DNA of 32,044 bases from VRUE01 sp035997045 (GTDB lineage Bacteria; Actinomycetota; Thermoleophilia; Solirubrobacterales; 70-9): positions 1 to 32,044 of the forward strand of contig DASYIY010000111.1 of the NCBI GenBank assembly GCA_035997045.1, written 5' to 3'. The notes below the pieces were generated by a model that was given only the letters and a program-made list of their open reading frames with translations, searched no databases and had not been told where the DNA came from. The first letter of the stretch is position 1; every line of letters begins with the position of its first letter. Below, piece after piece: positions 14,064 through 22,045 of this stretch. Position numbers and translations under genes: made by a program.

Positions 14064-14485
14064 AGCTCCCCCAGCCGCGCGAGCAGCCCGACCGCCCGGT
14101 CGAGCACCTTGCGCTCCTCATCGCTGAAGTTCTGTTCGATCGCCTCGGCCAGCCACCCCTCGCGCCGCCCGCGGTCCTCGCGCAGTTCGACCCGGCCCGC
14201 CTCGGTCAGCTCGATCAAGCTGCTGCGGCCGTCGGTCGGGTCGGCGTGGCGCTCGATCAGGCCCTGCGCCTCGAGCTCGGCGATCGTCTGGCCCATCGAC
14301 TGCGGCCGCACCCGTTCGGCCGCCGCCAGCTTGCTCGTGCTCTGCGGCCCTTCGCGATCCAGCCGCCCCAAGACCGAGCCCTGCGAGAGCGAGAAGCGGT
14401 GCTGGGTGCGCAGGCGCCGGATCAGGTGACCGAGGACGACCCGCAGCTCGCTGGCGAGCGGTCCACTGTCGATGCGGGTCGGCAC
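14060..14485 (-). CDS. MarR-family transcriptional regulator
   Basis: A 141-residue winged-helix repressor of the MarR family. The recognition region is at about 45-85 (STSKLAAAERVRPQSMGQTIAELEAQGLIERH) with the wing ADPTDGRSSLIELTEAG. Helices at both ends form the dimer interface. GTG 14485 (VPTRIDSGPLASELR) is chosen as start because the frame upstream reads through a TTG inside the palindromic operator and adds a poorly conserved segment; TTG 14515 is the longest alternative. It is co-transcribed with the pump at 12582-14063 and faces a second pump across the 30-bp palindrome. It probably represses both, and its own gene, until a drug-like ligand binds. Confidence 0.88.
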   Translation of the reverse strand: MPTRIDSGPLASELRVVLGHLIRRLRTQHRFSLSQGSVLGRLDREGPQSTSKLAAAERVRPQSMGQTIAELEAQGLIERHADPTDGRSSLIELTEAGRVELREDRGRREGWLAEAIEQNFSDEERKVLDRAVGLLARLGEL

Positions 14486-14505
14486 GCGCAAATCATACCA
14501 ATGAA

Positions 14506-14535
14506 ACACAGGCAAACTGCACAGTTTGCCTGTGT
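14506..14535. promoter_or_regulatory. 30-bp perfect inverted repeat, likely MarR operator
   Basis: The arm ACACAGGCAAACTG (14506-14519), a two-base centre CA, and the exact reverse complement 14522-14535. It lies between the divergent marR (start 14485) and efflux gene (start 14553), the classic position and form of a MarR-family operator. A TATGAT -10-like word reads toward marR on the minus strand at 14493-14498. Confidence 0.8.
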
Positions 14536-14552
14536 ACTATGGAGGCGTGTCG

Positions 14553-16310
14553 ATGAGCGTGAGGATCCCCAGGCCGGCCGCCGGAAGCAACGACACCGAC
14601 CGCTACAAGTGGATCGCGCTCTCCAACACCACCCTCGCCGTGCTGCTGGCGACGCTCGACGCCTCGATCACGCTGATCGCGATGCCCGACATCTTTCGCG
14701 GCATCCACCTCGACCCGCTGGTTCCCGCCAACAGCTCCTACCTGCTCTGGATGATCCTCGGCTACCTGGTCGTCTCCAGCGTGTTGATCGTCAGCCTCGG
14801 CCGGCTCGGCGACATCTACGGCCGGGTGAGGATCTACAACCTCGGCTTCGTCATCTACACGGTCGCCTCGCTGCTGCTCGCGGTCGACTGGATGACCGGC
14901 CAGGACGGCGCCCTCTACCTGGTCATCTTCCGCGTCGTCCAGGGCGTCGGCGGCGCCTGCCTGCTGGCCAACGCCGCGGCGATCATCACCGACGCCTTCC
15001 CCGCCAACCAGCGCGGCATGGCGCTGGGGATCAACAACATCGTCGCCGTCAGCGGCATGTTCGTCGGCCTCATCCTCGGCGGCCTGCTGGCACCGATCGA
15101 CTGGCGCCTGGTTTTCCTGATCTCGGTCCCGGTCGGCCTCTTCGGCACCGTCTGGGCCTACCTCAAGCTGGAGGAGCGCAGCGAGCCGCGGCCGGCCTCG
15201 ATCGACTGGTGGGGCAACGTCACCTTCGCCCTGGGACTCGTCCTGGTGATGGTCGCCGTCACCTACGGCATCCGGCCCTACGGCGGCAGTCCAACCGGCT
15301 GGGGAAGTCCGCGCGTGCTCGCCCTGCTGGCCGGCTCGATCGCCTCGATGATCGCCTTCGCGGTGATCGAGAGCCGCGTCGCCGAGCCGATGTTCCGACT
15401 CACCCTCTTCCGCATCCGCGCCTTCACCTTCGGCACCCTCTCGACCTTCCTCGCCGCGATCTCCCGCGGCGGGCTGATGTTCATGCTGATCATCTGGCTG
15501 CAGGGCATCTGGCTGCCGCTGCACGGCTACAGCTTCACCGAGACGCCGCTCTGGGCCGGCATCTACATGCTGCCGCTGACGATCGGGCTGCTGATCGCCG
15601 GGCCGACCTCGGGCTACCTCTCCGACCGCTTCGGCGCCCGCCCCTTCGCCACCGGCGGGATGCTCGCCTCAGCGCTCGGCTTCGCGCTGCTGATGGAGTT
15701 GCCGATCGACTTCGCCTACCCCGTCTTCGCCGCGATCCTGTTTCTGATCGGGGCCTCGATGGGAATGTTCGCTTCGCCCAACCGCGCCGCGGTGATGAAC
15801 AGCCTGCCGGCTGCCGACCGTGGCGCCGGCGGCGGCATGAACCAGACCTTCCAGAACTCCGCCCAGGTGCTCTCGGTCGGGATCTTCTTCACCCTCTTGA
15901 TCGTCGGCCTGGCCTCGAGCCTGCCGGCGACGCTGAGTAGCGGCCTCGAAGCGCACGGAGTCGCCCCCGGCGTCGCCCACCACGCCGCCGGGGCACCGCC
16001 GATCTCGGTCCTCTTCGCCGCCTTCCTCGGCTACAACCCGATCCAGCACCTGGTTGGCCACGGAGCGCTGGCGGCACTGCCGGCTCACGCCCACGCGGCG
16101 CTGACCGGCTCGGCCTTCTTCCCGCACCTGATCTCGGGCCCCTTCAGCGACGGGCTCGACACCGCCTTCGCCTTCGCCATCGTCGCCTGTCTGGTCGCCG
16201 CCGCCGCATCGCTGCTGCGCGGCGGCCAGTACCACCACGCCGAGGAGTCGGCCCTGGCGCCGAGCGCCCTCGGCCAGATCCCGCAACTGGAGGAATCGCA
16301 TGCACGTTAA
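14553..16310 (+). CDS. Second DHA2-family drug:proton antiporter (MFS)
   Basis: A 585-residue, roughly 14-helix MFS permease: ATLDASITLIAMPDIF in helix 1, motif A GRLGDIYGRVRIY, and VSGMFVGLILGGLLAPIDWRLVFLISVPVG around motif C. A loop of about 80 residues before the last helix is rich in His and Ala (GVAPGVAHHAAGAPP..., GHGALAALPAHAHAAL), which is longer than usual for the family and could be periplasmic. The start is ATG 14553, seven bases after GGAGG (14541-14545); longer starts run into the palindrome. It diverges from marR and probably shares its control. The 3' end overlaps the metallo-beta-lactamase-fold gene by 11 bases. Confidence 0.92.
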   Translation: MSVRIPRPAAGSNDTDRYKWIALSNTTLAVLLATLDASITLIAMPDIFRGIHLDPLVPANSSYLLWMILGYLVVSSVLIVSLGRLGDIYGRVRIYNLGFVIYTVASLLLAVDWMTGQDGALYLVIFRVVQGVGGACLLANAAAIITDAFPANQRGMALGINNIVAVSGMFVGLILGGLLAPIDWRLVFLISVPVGLFGTVWAYLKLEERSEPRPASIDWWGNVTFALGLVLVMVAVTYGIRPYGGSPTGWGSPRVLALLAGSIASMIAFAVIESRVAEPMFRLTLFRIRAFTFGTLSTFLAAISRGGLMFMLIIWLQGIWLPLHGYSFTETPLWAGIYMLPLTIGLLIAGPTSGYLSDRFGARPFATGGMLASALGFALLMELPIDFAYPVFAAILFLIGASMGMFASPNRAAVMNSLPAADRGAGGGMNQTFQNSAQVLSVGIFFTLLIVGLASSLPATLSSGLEAHGVAPGVAHHAAGAPPISVLFAAFLGYNPIQHLVGHGALAALPAHAHAALTGSAFFPHLISGPFSDGLDTAFAFAIVACLVAAAASLLRGGQYHHAEESALAPSALGQIPQLEESHAR

Positions 16311-16968
16311 GTGGCACGGACAGTCAGCCTTCACCCTGACCACGCCGGAGGCAAAGGTCACGATCGACCCATTCGGCGACATGGAGTTGGCGAAGCAGCG
16401 CGGCTTGCGCTTCGACTACCCGCCGATCGAAGTTGACGAGGCCGACCTCCTGCTCGTCACCCACGAGCACCGCGACCACAACGGCGTCGAGGCGATCGGC
16501 GGTGAGCCGGAGATCCTGCGCTCGACCGCCGGACGGCTCGAGTCGCCGATCGGCGAGGTGCTTGCCGTCGCCTCCGAGCACGATGCGGCCGCCGGCACCG
16601 AACGCGGCCCGAACACGATCTTCGCCTTCGAGCTGGACGAGCTGCGCGTCGCGCACTTCGGCGACTTCGGCCAGAGCGAACTGCGCGAGGAACAGGCCGC
16701 GGCGATAGGCGGGGTCGACCTGCTCTTCCTCCCGATCGGAGGGGGCCCGACGATCGACGCCACCGCCGCGGCCACAATCGCCGAGCGCCTCTCGCCGCGC
16801 TGGGTCGTGCCGATGCACTACCGCACGCACCGCACCGACTTCCTCGACAGCGAGGAGGAGTTCCTCGGTCTGATCGCGCGAGTCGAGCGCCTCGAAGCGG
16901 CCGGCTTCGACACCGCCGACCTCGGTACCGCCGGCGGCCCGATCGCCGTCGTCCCCGCCGCTCCTTAG
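16300..16968 (+). CDS. Metallo-beta-lactamase-fold hydrolase (UlaG-like)
   Basis: A 222-residue protein of the UlaG-like MBL superfamily branch: it opens with MHVKWHGQSAFTL, then VTIDPFG, the metal motif THEHRDHNGVEAI (HxHxDH, about 54-66), AVASEHDAAAGTERGPNTIFAFEL, HFGDFGQ, and a final VPMHYRTHRTDF. The set of His/Asp metal ligands looks complete, so it should be an active metal-dependent hydrolase, often acting on phosphodiester or lactone bonds in this branch; the substrate is unknown. ATG 16300 has a GGAGG ribosome site and overlaps the efflux gene, so it belongs to the same operon. Confidence 0.88.
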   Translation: MHVKWHGQSAFTLTTPEAKVTIDPFGDMELAKQRGLRFDYPPIEVDEADLLLVTHEHRDHNGVEAIGGEPEILRSTAGRLESPIGEVLAVASEHDAAAGTERGPNTIFAFELDELRVAHFGDFGQSELREEQAAAIGGVDLLFLPIGGGPTIDATAAATIAERLSPRWVVPMHYRTHRTDFLDSEEEFLGLIARVERLEAAGFDTADLGTAGGPIAVVPAAP

Positions 16969-17040
16969 CTCGCTGACACGCAGCTATGGTTCGGGGGCCG
17001 GGACTTCCCGGCGCCTATTGCGATGACGAGGAGGATCAGC

Positions 17041-17484
17041 TTGAGCGGCGATGAGCTCAGTGAGATGGGACCGATCGACTACCTGCTGGTCGAGTGGCCC
17101 GGAAAGCAACCGACCGGCGAGGCGCTGCCGCACCTGATCGACCTCGTCGACCGCGGCCTGATCCGCATCCTCGACCTGGCTTTCATCGCCAAGGCCGAGG
17201 ACGGCTCCGTCGCCGCGCTGGAGATCTCCGACCTCGGCGACGAGATCGAGGCCTTCGCCGCCTTCGAGGGCGTCTCCTCGGGGCTGCTCGACGAGGAGGA
17301 CATCGGCGAGGCCGCTGGCGCGCTCGAGCCCGGCACCTCGGCGGCGCTGCTCGTCTTCGAGAACCGCTGGGCCGCGCCCTTCGCCGCCGCCGTGCGCAAC
17401 TCGGGCGGCCAGCTGGTCGCCAGCGGCCGCATCCCAATCCAAGCCGTGCTCGCCGCCCTCGACGCGGCCGAGTCGGCCTCGTAG
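17041..17484 (+). CDS. DUF6325-like small protein
   Basis: A cytoplasmic protein of 147 residues (153 if ATG 17023 is used). The start MGPIDYLLVEWPGKQPTGEALPHLIDLVDRGLIRILDLAFI, then an acidic middle and ALLVFENRWAAPFAAAVRNSGGQLVASGRIP, is characteristic of the DUF6325 (earlier DUF1269-like) family of actinobacteria, function unknown. TTG 17041 is preferred because a GAGGAGG ribosome site at 17028-17034 is correctly spaced for it and would lie inside the gene if 17023 were the start. A SHOCT-domain gene follows 20 bp later. These two families are often neighbours, which suggests a joint, perhaps membrane-associated, role. Confidence 0.8.
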   Translation: MSGDELSEMGPIDYLLVEWPGKQPTGEALPHLIDLVDRGLIRILDLAFIAKAEDGSVAALEISDLGDEIEAFAAFEGVSSGLLDEEDIGEAAGALEPGTSAALLVFENRWAAPFAAAVRNSGGQLVASGRIPIQAVLAALDAAESAS

Positions 17485-17504
17485 AGAGAGAAAAGGAGAC
17501 CACC

Positions 17505-17783
17505 ATGCCTGGACTACTTAGAGGAGTCGCGCGAACGGCCGTCATTGCCGGAACCGCCACCACGGTCAGCAACCGCGTCTCGCGCCGCCAGGGCCAGCGC
17601 TGGGCACAGCAGGAAGAAGCTCAGCAGCCCCCGCAGGCGCCGCCGCCCCCCGCCGCTCCCCCGGCTGCCCCCGCCGGCGAGTCGATGCTCGACCAGCTCA
17701 AGGAGCTCGGCGAACTGAAGGCGCAGGGGATTCTCACCGAGGAGGAGTTCGCCGCCCAGAAGGCCAAGCTGCTGAACGCCTGA
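17505..17783 (+). CDS. SHOCT-domain small protein
   Basis: A 92-residue protein: an N-terminal Ala/Thr-rich segment (MPGLLRGVARTAVIAGTATT) that may touch the membrane, a Gln-rich and then Pro/Ala-rich linker (about 36-57), and a C-terminal SHOCT domain (LDQLKELGELKAQGILTEEEFAAQKAKLL, about 62-90). SHOCT is a short helical oligomerisation or targeting module. An AAAGGAG ribosome site precedes ATG 17505. It shares an operon with the DUF6325-like gene. Confidence 0.85.
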   Translation: MPGLLRGVARTAVIAGTATTVSNRVSRRQGQRWAQQEEAQQPPQAPPPPAAPPAAPAGESMLDQLKELGELKAQGILTEEEFAAQKAKLLNA

Positions 17784-17795
17784 GCGGCGTTCGGC

Positions 17796-18179
17796 TCAGG
17801 AAGGCTGCTGCAGGACCGAGAGGATGTTGCCCGCCGGGTCTTTGAACCAGGCGATCTGCGGCCCGGGCCCGCGGGCGATGCCCTTCTCGTCCTGCTCGAA
17901 GCCCTCGTAGCGCTCCAGGGAGACGCCCTTCGAGGTCAGCTCGTCGACCGCCGCGTCGACATCCTCCACCTCGAAATTGAGGATCGTGTAGGTGGCGGGG
18001 GCGAAGTCGGGCTTGGCGTAGACGAGGGTGTCGCGGCCGCCGGCCAGCTGGATCGAGGCGAGGCCGAACTCCTCGCTCAGCACTTTGATCCCGAGGCCGA
18101 GCGTCTCACCGTAGAACTTCTTCGCGGCCTCAATGTCGTCCACCGCAAAGCCGTTGGTCGCTTTCGTGTTCGCGAACAT
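17796..18179 (-). CDS. VOC-family (glyoxalase-like) protein
   Basis: A 127-residue single-module vicinal-oxygen-chelate protein: ATNGFAVDDIEAAKKFYGETLGLGIKVLSEEFGLASIQLAGG in the first beta-alpha-beta-beta-beta unit, then NFEVEDVDAAVDELTSKGVSLERYEGF and a closing IAWFKDPAGNILSVLQ. Such proteins are metal-dependent isomerases, dioxygenases or antibiotic-binding proteins; the substrate cannot be told here. A good AAAGGA site precedes ATG 18179. It converges with the SHOCT gene, with only 12 bp between stops. Confidence 0.88.
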   Translation of the reverse strand: MFANTKATNGFAVDDIEAAKKFYGETLGLGIKVLSEEFGLASIQLAGGRDTLVYAKPDFAPATYTILNFEVEDVDAAVDELTSKGVSLERYEGFEQDEKGIARGPGPQIAWFKDPAGNILSVLQQPS

Positions 18180-18212
18180 GCCGAATCCTTTCGTCTCGCC
18201 GGTTACCGACCG

Positions 18213-18563
18213 CTACCCGGCCAGCTCCGGAATATGTCGATCGAGGTGGGTGGCGATCGTCTCGCGGACCCATTGCTGGGTGGTCGTGTCGGCCATGCGA
18301 TAGCGACCGAGCAGCATCTTCTGGTCATCGAGCGGCAGGCCGGCGATCTCCCAGCGCACCGCGAGCCGCTCGAAGAGCAGCTCGGTGCGCCGCCGCCAGG
18401 CGTCCTCCTGTGAGGTGGCTGCCGTCGCCGGACCCTCGCCGAGCTTGGCGATCGTCCCGGCGCTGAGCGACTCGCGCAGGCTGAGCACGTTGCCCTCCGC
18501 GTCCACATAGTCGACCGTAGTCGCCTTCTGCTTCGGCGCCCTCTTCTTCTTGCGCTTTGCCAT
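18213..18563 (-). CDS. Small hypothetical protein with basic N-terminus
   Basis: A 116-residue protein that I do not recognise. Residues 1-15 are lysine-rich (MAKRKKKRAPKQKAT), followed by a short beta segment (TVDYVDAEGNVLSLRESLS) and a helical remainder (WRRRTELLFERLAVRWEIAGLPLDDQKMLLGRYRMADTTTQQWVRETIATHL). The basic tail could bind nucleic acid. It lies between arfB, from which the hairpin at 18588-18632 separates it, and the VOC gene, all on the same strand. Confidence 0.7.
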   Translation of the reverse strand: MAKRKKKRAPKQKATTVDYVDAEGNVLSLRESLSAGTIAKLGEGPATAATSQEDAWRRRTELLFERLAVRWEIAGLPLDDQKMLLGRYRMADTTTQQWVRETIATHLDRHIPELAG

Positions 18564-18587
18564 CGCCGTCGAGTCTCGCACGCTCGC

Positions 18588-18632
18588 CGAGACCGTCTCA
18601 ACCCGCGTATATGACGGGTTGAGACGGTCTCG
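18588..18632 (-). terminator. 18-bp stem hairpin directly behind arfB
   Basis: The arms 18588-18605 (CGAGACCGTCTCAACCCG) and 18615-18632 are perfect reverse complements around a 9-base loop CGTATATGA. The stem begins at the base next to the arfB stop codon. There is no T-tract. It probably ends the arfB transcript and separates it from the basic-protein gene. Confidence 0.75.
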
Positions 18633-19037
18633 TCAGTAGTCGCCGCTGGGACGGCGACGCGTGCGCTTGCGGTCGCCTGCGCGGCGCTTCTCTTCAAGGC
18701 GCTTCATCCGCGAGGCCCGGGTCGGCCTGGTCGGCCGCCGCCGCGCCGGCGTGGCCAGGCCGGCGGCGATCTTCTCCCCCAGCCGCCGCAGCGCCAGCTC
18801 GCGGTTGCGCGCCTGGCCGCGAGCGTCCTGGGCGACAGCGGTGATCGTCGGGCCGGCGCGCCAGACCAACTGCTCCCGTTGCTGCTCGTCCAGCGTCCTC
18901 GAGGCCTCCACGTCGAAGACGGCTTCCACTCGCGACGCGGTCACGTTCGCGTGCTGCCCGCCGGGCCCAGATGAACGGCTCGCGCGCAGCTCGATCTCGG
19001 CAAGCGGGATCGACAGCCGCTCGTCGATTCTCAGCAT
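18633..19037 (-). CDS. arfB: Peptidyl-tRNA hydrolase ArfB (stalled-ribosome rescue)
   Basis: A 134-residue release-factor-like protein that hydrolyses peptidyl-tRNA on ribosomes stalled without a stop codon. The catalytic GGQ lies in RSSGPGGQHANVTASRVE (about 21-38), and a long basic tail (PTRPTRASRMKRLEEKRRAGDRKRTRRRP) is the part that enters the empty mRNA channel in E. coli ArfB (YaeJ). Length and layout match that enzyme (140 residues), with no codon-recognition domain. ATG 19037 is preferred; GTG 19046 is possible. The frame is open far upstream, but that part is antisense to the next gene. Confidence 0.92.
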   Translation of the reverse strand: MLRIDERLSIPLAEIELRASRSSGPGGQHANVTASRVEAVFDVEASRTLDEQQREQLVWRAGPTITAVAQDARGQARNRELALRRLGEKIAAGLATPARRRPTRPTRASRMKRLEEKRRAGDRKRTRRRPSGDY

Positions 19038-19093
19038 CTCCGCCACGATGCCTTCACGGTAGCCAGCCTTCGGACTGGCCGCCGCCTCGCCCC

Positions 19094-19897
19094 TCAGTAG
19101 GCGATGAGTTCGAGCAGCCTGCCGTCTGGATCGCGCAGCGATGCGCCGAGGGCGGGCCCGTGAGCGCCCTGCTTCGGTGCCGGCGGCGCGACGACCTCGA
19201 AACCCTGGCCGCGGAGGTCCTCTATCGCCGCGTCGAGCCGCTCCGTGGACAGCGGCCCCGCCGCGGGAGCAACCGGCACGGAGCCCGTGGCAGCGGCAAG
19301 GGGCGCCGAGGTCGCGCTCGACGGAGTCGCTATCCGCAGCAGGGGGAGCAGGAGCGTGCCGAGGACGTAGAGAACGGCGAACACCCCGATCGCCTTCCAG
19401 CTCACCTCGTGCCCCCGCGTGACGATTTCGGCGCAGAGCAGGATCGCGAGCACCGCCATCGAGCCGAGCGCACCGGCGCGAACGAGCCCGACCAGATCGG
19501 CCTCTCCTTGGCGCGCGTTTGCAAGCAGGAGCGAGGCATGCGCAGAAGCGATCGCGAGCACCGCCGAGACGCCAAATGCCCTCGCCAGACCCGTCGAGTC
19601 GTCGCTCAGGTCCCAAATCGTGCCGATGCAGAACAGCAGGGCGACGACCGCCAAAAGAACGCCGACGAACCCCAGGAGCGCCAGCGGCGGGCGCCGGCGC
19701 ACCAGCAGGAGATTGGCCGACACCATCAGCGAAGCGATCGCGAGCGCAACCGCCGTGCCAAGCACTCGGGCGCTCGTCTCGTCTATTCCACTGCCGCTGA
19801 GAATCAGGACGATCGCGACCAGGGCGCAGCCACAGAGGATGGCGATCGGCGCTACGAGGAGCCTGCGCGAGGGCGCCTGCCACGAATCCGGGCTCAT
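19094..19897 (-). CDS. Six-helix membrane protein fused to half a VOC domain
   Basis: A 267-residue protein with six hydrophobic helices at about 13-33, 44-66, 72-94, 106-127, 143-161 and 168-187. An Ala/Pro/Ser-rich linker (190-215) leads to residues 216-267, which read like the second half of a glyoxalase/VOC module (TERLDAAIEDLRGQGFEVVAPP ... GASLRDPDGRLLELIAY). A VOC active site needs two such halves, so this one would need dimerisation or is only a structural remnant. The membrane part is of no family known to me. The 5' end overlaps the pterin dehydratase stop by 4 bases, indicating one operon. Confidence 0.75.
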   Translation of the reverse strand: MSPDSWQAPSRRLLVAPIAILCGCALVAIVLILSGSGIDETSARVLGTAVALAIASLMVSANLLLVRRRPPLALLGFVGVLLAVVALLFCIGTIWDLSDDSTGLARAFGVSAVLAIASAHASLLLANARQGEADLVGLVRAGALGSMAVLAILLCAEIVTRGHEVSWKAIGVFAVLYVLGTLLLPLLRIATPSSATSAPLAAATGSVPVAPAAGPLSTERLDAAIEDLRGQGFEVVAPPAPKQGAHGPALGASLRDPDGRLLELIAY

Positions 19898-20184
19898 TCC
19901 CCCCTGCTACCCAGTGCGTCGACCTTTTCCGCCAGCTCGAAGTCGGCGGCGGTGAGACCGCCCTCGGAGTGAGTGGAGATCGTCACCGTCACCGTGTCCC
20001 AGGAGATCTCCAGGTCCGGGTGGTGGCCCATCGCCTCGGCCGGCTCGACCAGGCTCTCGACGAAGCGCACGGAGCCGACAAAGTCGCCACAGGAAATGCT
20101 CTTGGCGATTGCCGCGCCGTCTTGCTTCCAGCCCGACAGCCCGGCGAGCTTCGCCTCGATCTCGGAATCGTCCAGCAGCGCCAT
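19894..20184 (-). CDS. Pterin-4a-carbinolamine dehydratase
   Basis: A 96-residue member of the PCD/DCoH family, which dehydrates 4a-hydroxytetrahydrobiopterin in the recycling of the pterin cofactor of aromatic amino acid hydroxylases. The conserved segment MGHHPDLEISWDTVTVTISTH...GLTAADFELAEKVD (about 52-89) carries the active-site His pair and the following His. Length is normal for the family. Its ATG faces the GST gene 27 bp away. No aromatic hydroxylase is nearby, so it may serve another pterin-dependent reaction. Confidence 0.93.
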   Translation of the reverse strand: MALLDDSEIEAKLAGLSGWKQDGAAIAKSISCGDFVGSVRFVESLVEPAEAMGHHPDLEISWDTVTVTISTHSEGGLTAADFELAEKVDALGSRGE

Positions 20185-20211
20185 CCGAGGCTATGCTGAC
20201 ACGGAGCCATC

Positions 20212-21003
20212 GTGGACGCAACGAGCGACCCCCGCCCCACCCTCTGGCAGATCGCCATCTCGCACTACAGCGAGAAGGCGCGCTGGGCGCTCGACTACAA
20301 GGAAGTCCCGCACAAGCGCCGCTCCGTCTCGGTTCCGGGCCTGCACATCCCGGCGTCGATCTGGCTCACCCGAGGCGCCAGCCAGACCTTCCCGGTGCTG
20401 GAGATCGACGGGCAGCGAATCGGCGACTCGACCGAGATCGTCGCCGTGCTCGAGGGCCGCTTCCCCGAGCCGCCGCTCTACCCGGCAGACCCCGACCAGC
20501 GCCGCCGCGCCCTGGAACTGGAGGACTTCTTCGACGAGGAGCTGGGACCGCACCTGCGCCTGCTCGCCTTCCACGAGCTGGGCAAGGATCCGGAGCGCTT
20601 CGAAGCTGTGATCGAGCGCACGACGCCGGGCCCGCTGACCAAGTTCAGCGCTGGAGCCGTCGTCTACGCCCGTACTTACACCGGCCTGCGCTTCGGCGTC
20701 AAAAGCGAGGAGGCAGCCGAGGTGGCGCGCGGCAAGATCGTCGCCGCCCTCGACCGCCTCGAGGCCGAGCTCGGATCGAGCGAGTACCTAGTCGGCGACT
20801 CCTTCAGCGTCGCCGACCTCACCGCCGCCTCGCTCTTCTTCCCGCTGGTACTGCCCGACGAGGGCCCGGTTCCGACCGATGAACCGCCACCTGCCGGCAT
20901 GGAAAGCTTCCGCACCCCGCTGAAGGAGCGCCCCGGCTATCGCTGGGTGGAAGAGACCTTCCGCAAGCACCGCCGGCCCGGCGGTGTCGCCGACGCCGCT
21001 TAG
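20212..21003 (+). CDS. Glutathione S-transferase-like protein
   Basis: A 263-residue protein with an N-terminal thioredoxin fold (LWQIAISHYSEKARWALDYKEVPHKRRSV, then the cis-proline segment QTFPVLEIDGQRIGDSTEIVAVLE) and a C-terminal all-helical GST domain (ALELEDFFDEELG ... YLVGDSFSVADLTAASLFFPLVLP). Ser/Tyr in SHYSEKARW is the probable thiol-activating site. Actinobacteria generally lack glutathione, so the thiol used, or whether it is an enzyme at all, is open. GTG 20212 follows a GGAG site. Confidence 0.88.
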   Translation: MDATSDPRPTLWQIAISHYSEKARWALDYKEVPHKRRSVSVPGLHIPASIWLTRGASQTFPVLEIDGQRIGDSTEIVAVLEGRFPEPPLYPADPDQRRRALELEDFFDEELGPHLRLLAFHELGKDPERFEAVIERTTPGPLTKFSAGAVVYARTYTGLRFGVKSEEAAEVARGKIVAALDRLEAELGSSEYLVGDSFSVADLTAASLFFPLVLPDEGPVPTDEPPPAGMESFRTPLKERPGYRWVEETFRKHRRPGGVADAA

Positions 21004-21067
21004 CGCTCAGCCCGTACAGGCGCCGAGCCACGCGTTTCAGTCTAAATTTTGGGTAGAGCCTGCCGAT

Positions 21068-22045
21068 ATGGGGCGCATGAGCGAACCCAGCGGCGCGCAC
21101 CTGCGGGCAATCATCCAGACCCAAACCGAGATCGCGGCCAGCGATCTCGATCTCGACGCGGTCATGCACCTGATCGCCTCGCGCGGCCAGGAATTGACCG
21201 AGGCAAGTGCCGGGGTGGTCGAGATCGCCGACGGCGACGAGATGATCTATCGGGTGACAACCGGCGAGGCCACGCCCTTCCTCGGCGTGCGCCTGAAGAT
21301 GGCGTCGAGCCTCTCCGGACTCTGCGTCAAAGAGAAGCGGGTTCTGTGCAGCGACGACACCGAGGACGATCCCCGCGTCGACAGCGAGGCCTGCCGTCGG
21401 GTCAACGCGCGCTCGATGCTCTGCGTACCGCTCGTCCACAGCGGTGAGACGATCGGCGTGCTCAAGGTCTACTCACCGCAAGCGAACAACTTCGATGGCG
21501 CCGACGTCGAAACCCTGGGGTTGCTCAGCGGCCTGATCGCCGCCCACATGTCGCACGCCAGCCTCTTTGCCGCCGAGGTGCACGGCGGTCGCCACGACGC
21601 GCTCACGGGACTGCTCAACCGCCGCGCCTACGAGGAGAGGCTGCCGGTGGAGATCGCCCGCGCCAGCCGCTTCGGCTGGGCGCTCTCGCTCTGCCTGCTC
21701 GACCTCGACGGCTTCAAGAAAATCAACGACACGCTCGGTCACCCCTCCGGAGACAGGGCGCTGCAGCAGGTCGCCGCGCTGATCGACGAGTCGCGGCTGG
21801 CCGACGACGGCTTCCGCATCGGCGACGACGAGTTCGCGATCCTGATGCCGGAAACCAAACGCGAGGACGCCGAGCTCGCGGCGGCGCGGCTGTGCGAGTG
21901 GATCGAGGGTATCGGCATGTCGGACGGCTCCCTCGGGGCCTCCTTCGGCGTCGCCGAAGGAGCGGACGATCCAGCTGTCCTGCACGCGATGGCGGACGAA
22001 CGGCTGCTAGCCGCAAAGAACCGGCTGCACCGACGCTCGCGCTGA
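21068..22045 (+). CDS. GAF-GGDEF protein with altered GDDEF motif
   Basis: A 325-residue cytoplasmic protein: a short helix, a GAF sensor domain (about 25-165) and a GGDEF domain (about 175-325). In the diguanylate cyclase fold DALTGLLNRRAYEERL and DLDGFKKINDTLGHPSGD are intact, but the signature reads RIGDDEF (GDDEF at 252-256), with Asp for the second Gly. The inhibitory-site RxxD is kept as RLAD (243-246), exactly five residues before. This pattern suggests weak or no c-di-GMP synthesis and perhaps a c-di-GMP-binding sensor role. ATG 21068 or 21077 is the likely start; the longer frame from 20984 overlaps the GST gene. The 3' end overlaps the convergent TIMP-like gene by 39 bases. Confidence 0.85.
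   Translation: MGRMSEPSGAHLRAIIQTQTEIAASDLDLDAVMHLIASRGQELTEASAGVVEIADGDEMIYRVTTGEATPFLGVRLKMASSLSGLCVKEKRVLCSDDTEDDPRVDSEACRRVNARSMLCVPLVHSGETIGVLKVYSPQANNFDGADVETLGLLSGLIAAHMSHASLFAAEVHGGRHDALTGLLNRRAYEERLPVEIARASRFGWALSLCLLDLDGFKKINDTLGHPSGDRALQQVAALIDESRLADDGFRIGDDEFAILMPETKREDAELAAARLCEWIEGIGMSDGSLGASFGVAEGADDPAVLHAMADERLLAAKNRLHRRSR

Noticed and set aside
12732..14429. Long plus-strand reading frame of 565 codons
   Set aside because: It lies antisense to the efflux pump and marR, and its translation is a low-complexity Arg/Asp/Gly/His mix, typical of the opposite strand of a high-GC gene.
18633..19883. 416-codon frame containing ArfB
   Set aside because: The upstream 280 codons are antisense-like Arg/Ala-rich sequence overlapping the membrane-VOC gene. 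Only the part from ATG 19037 fits the family.
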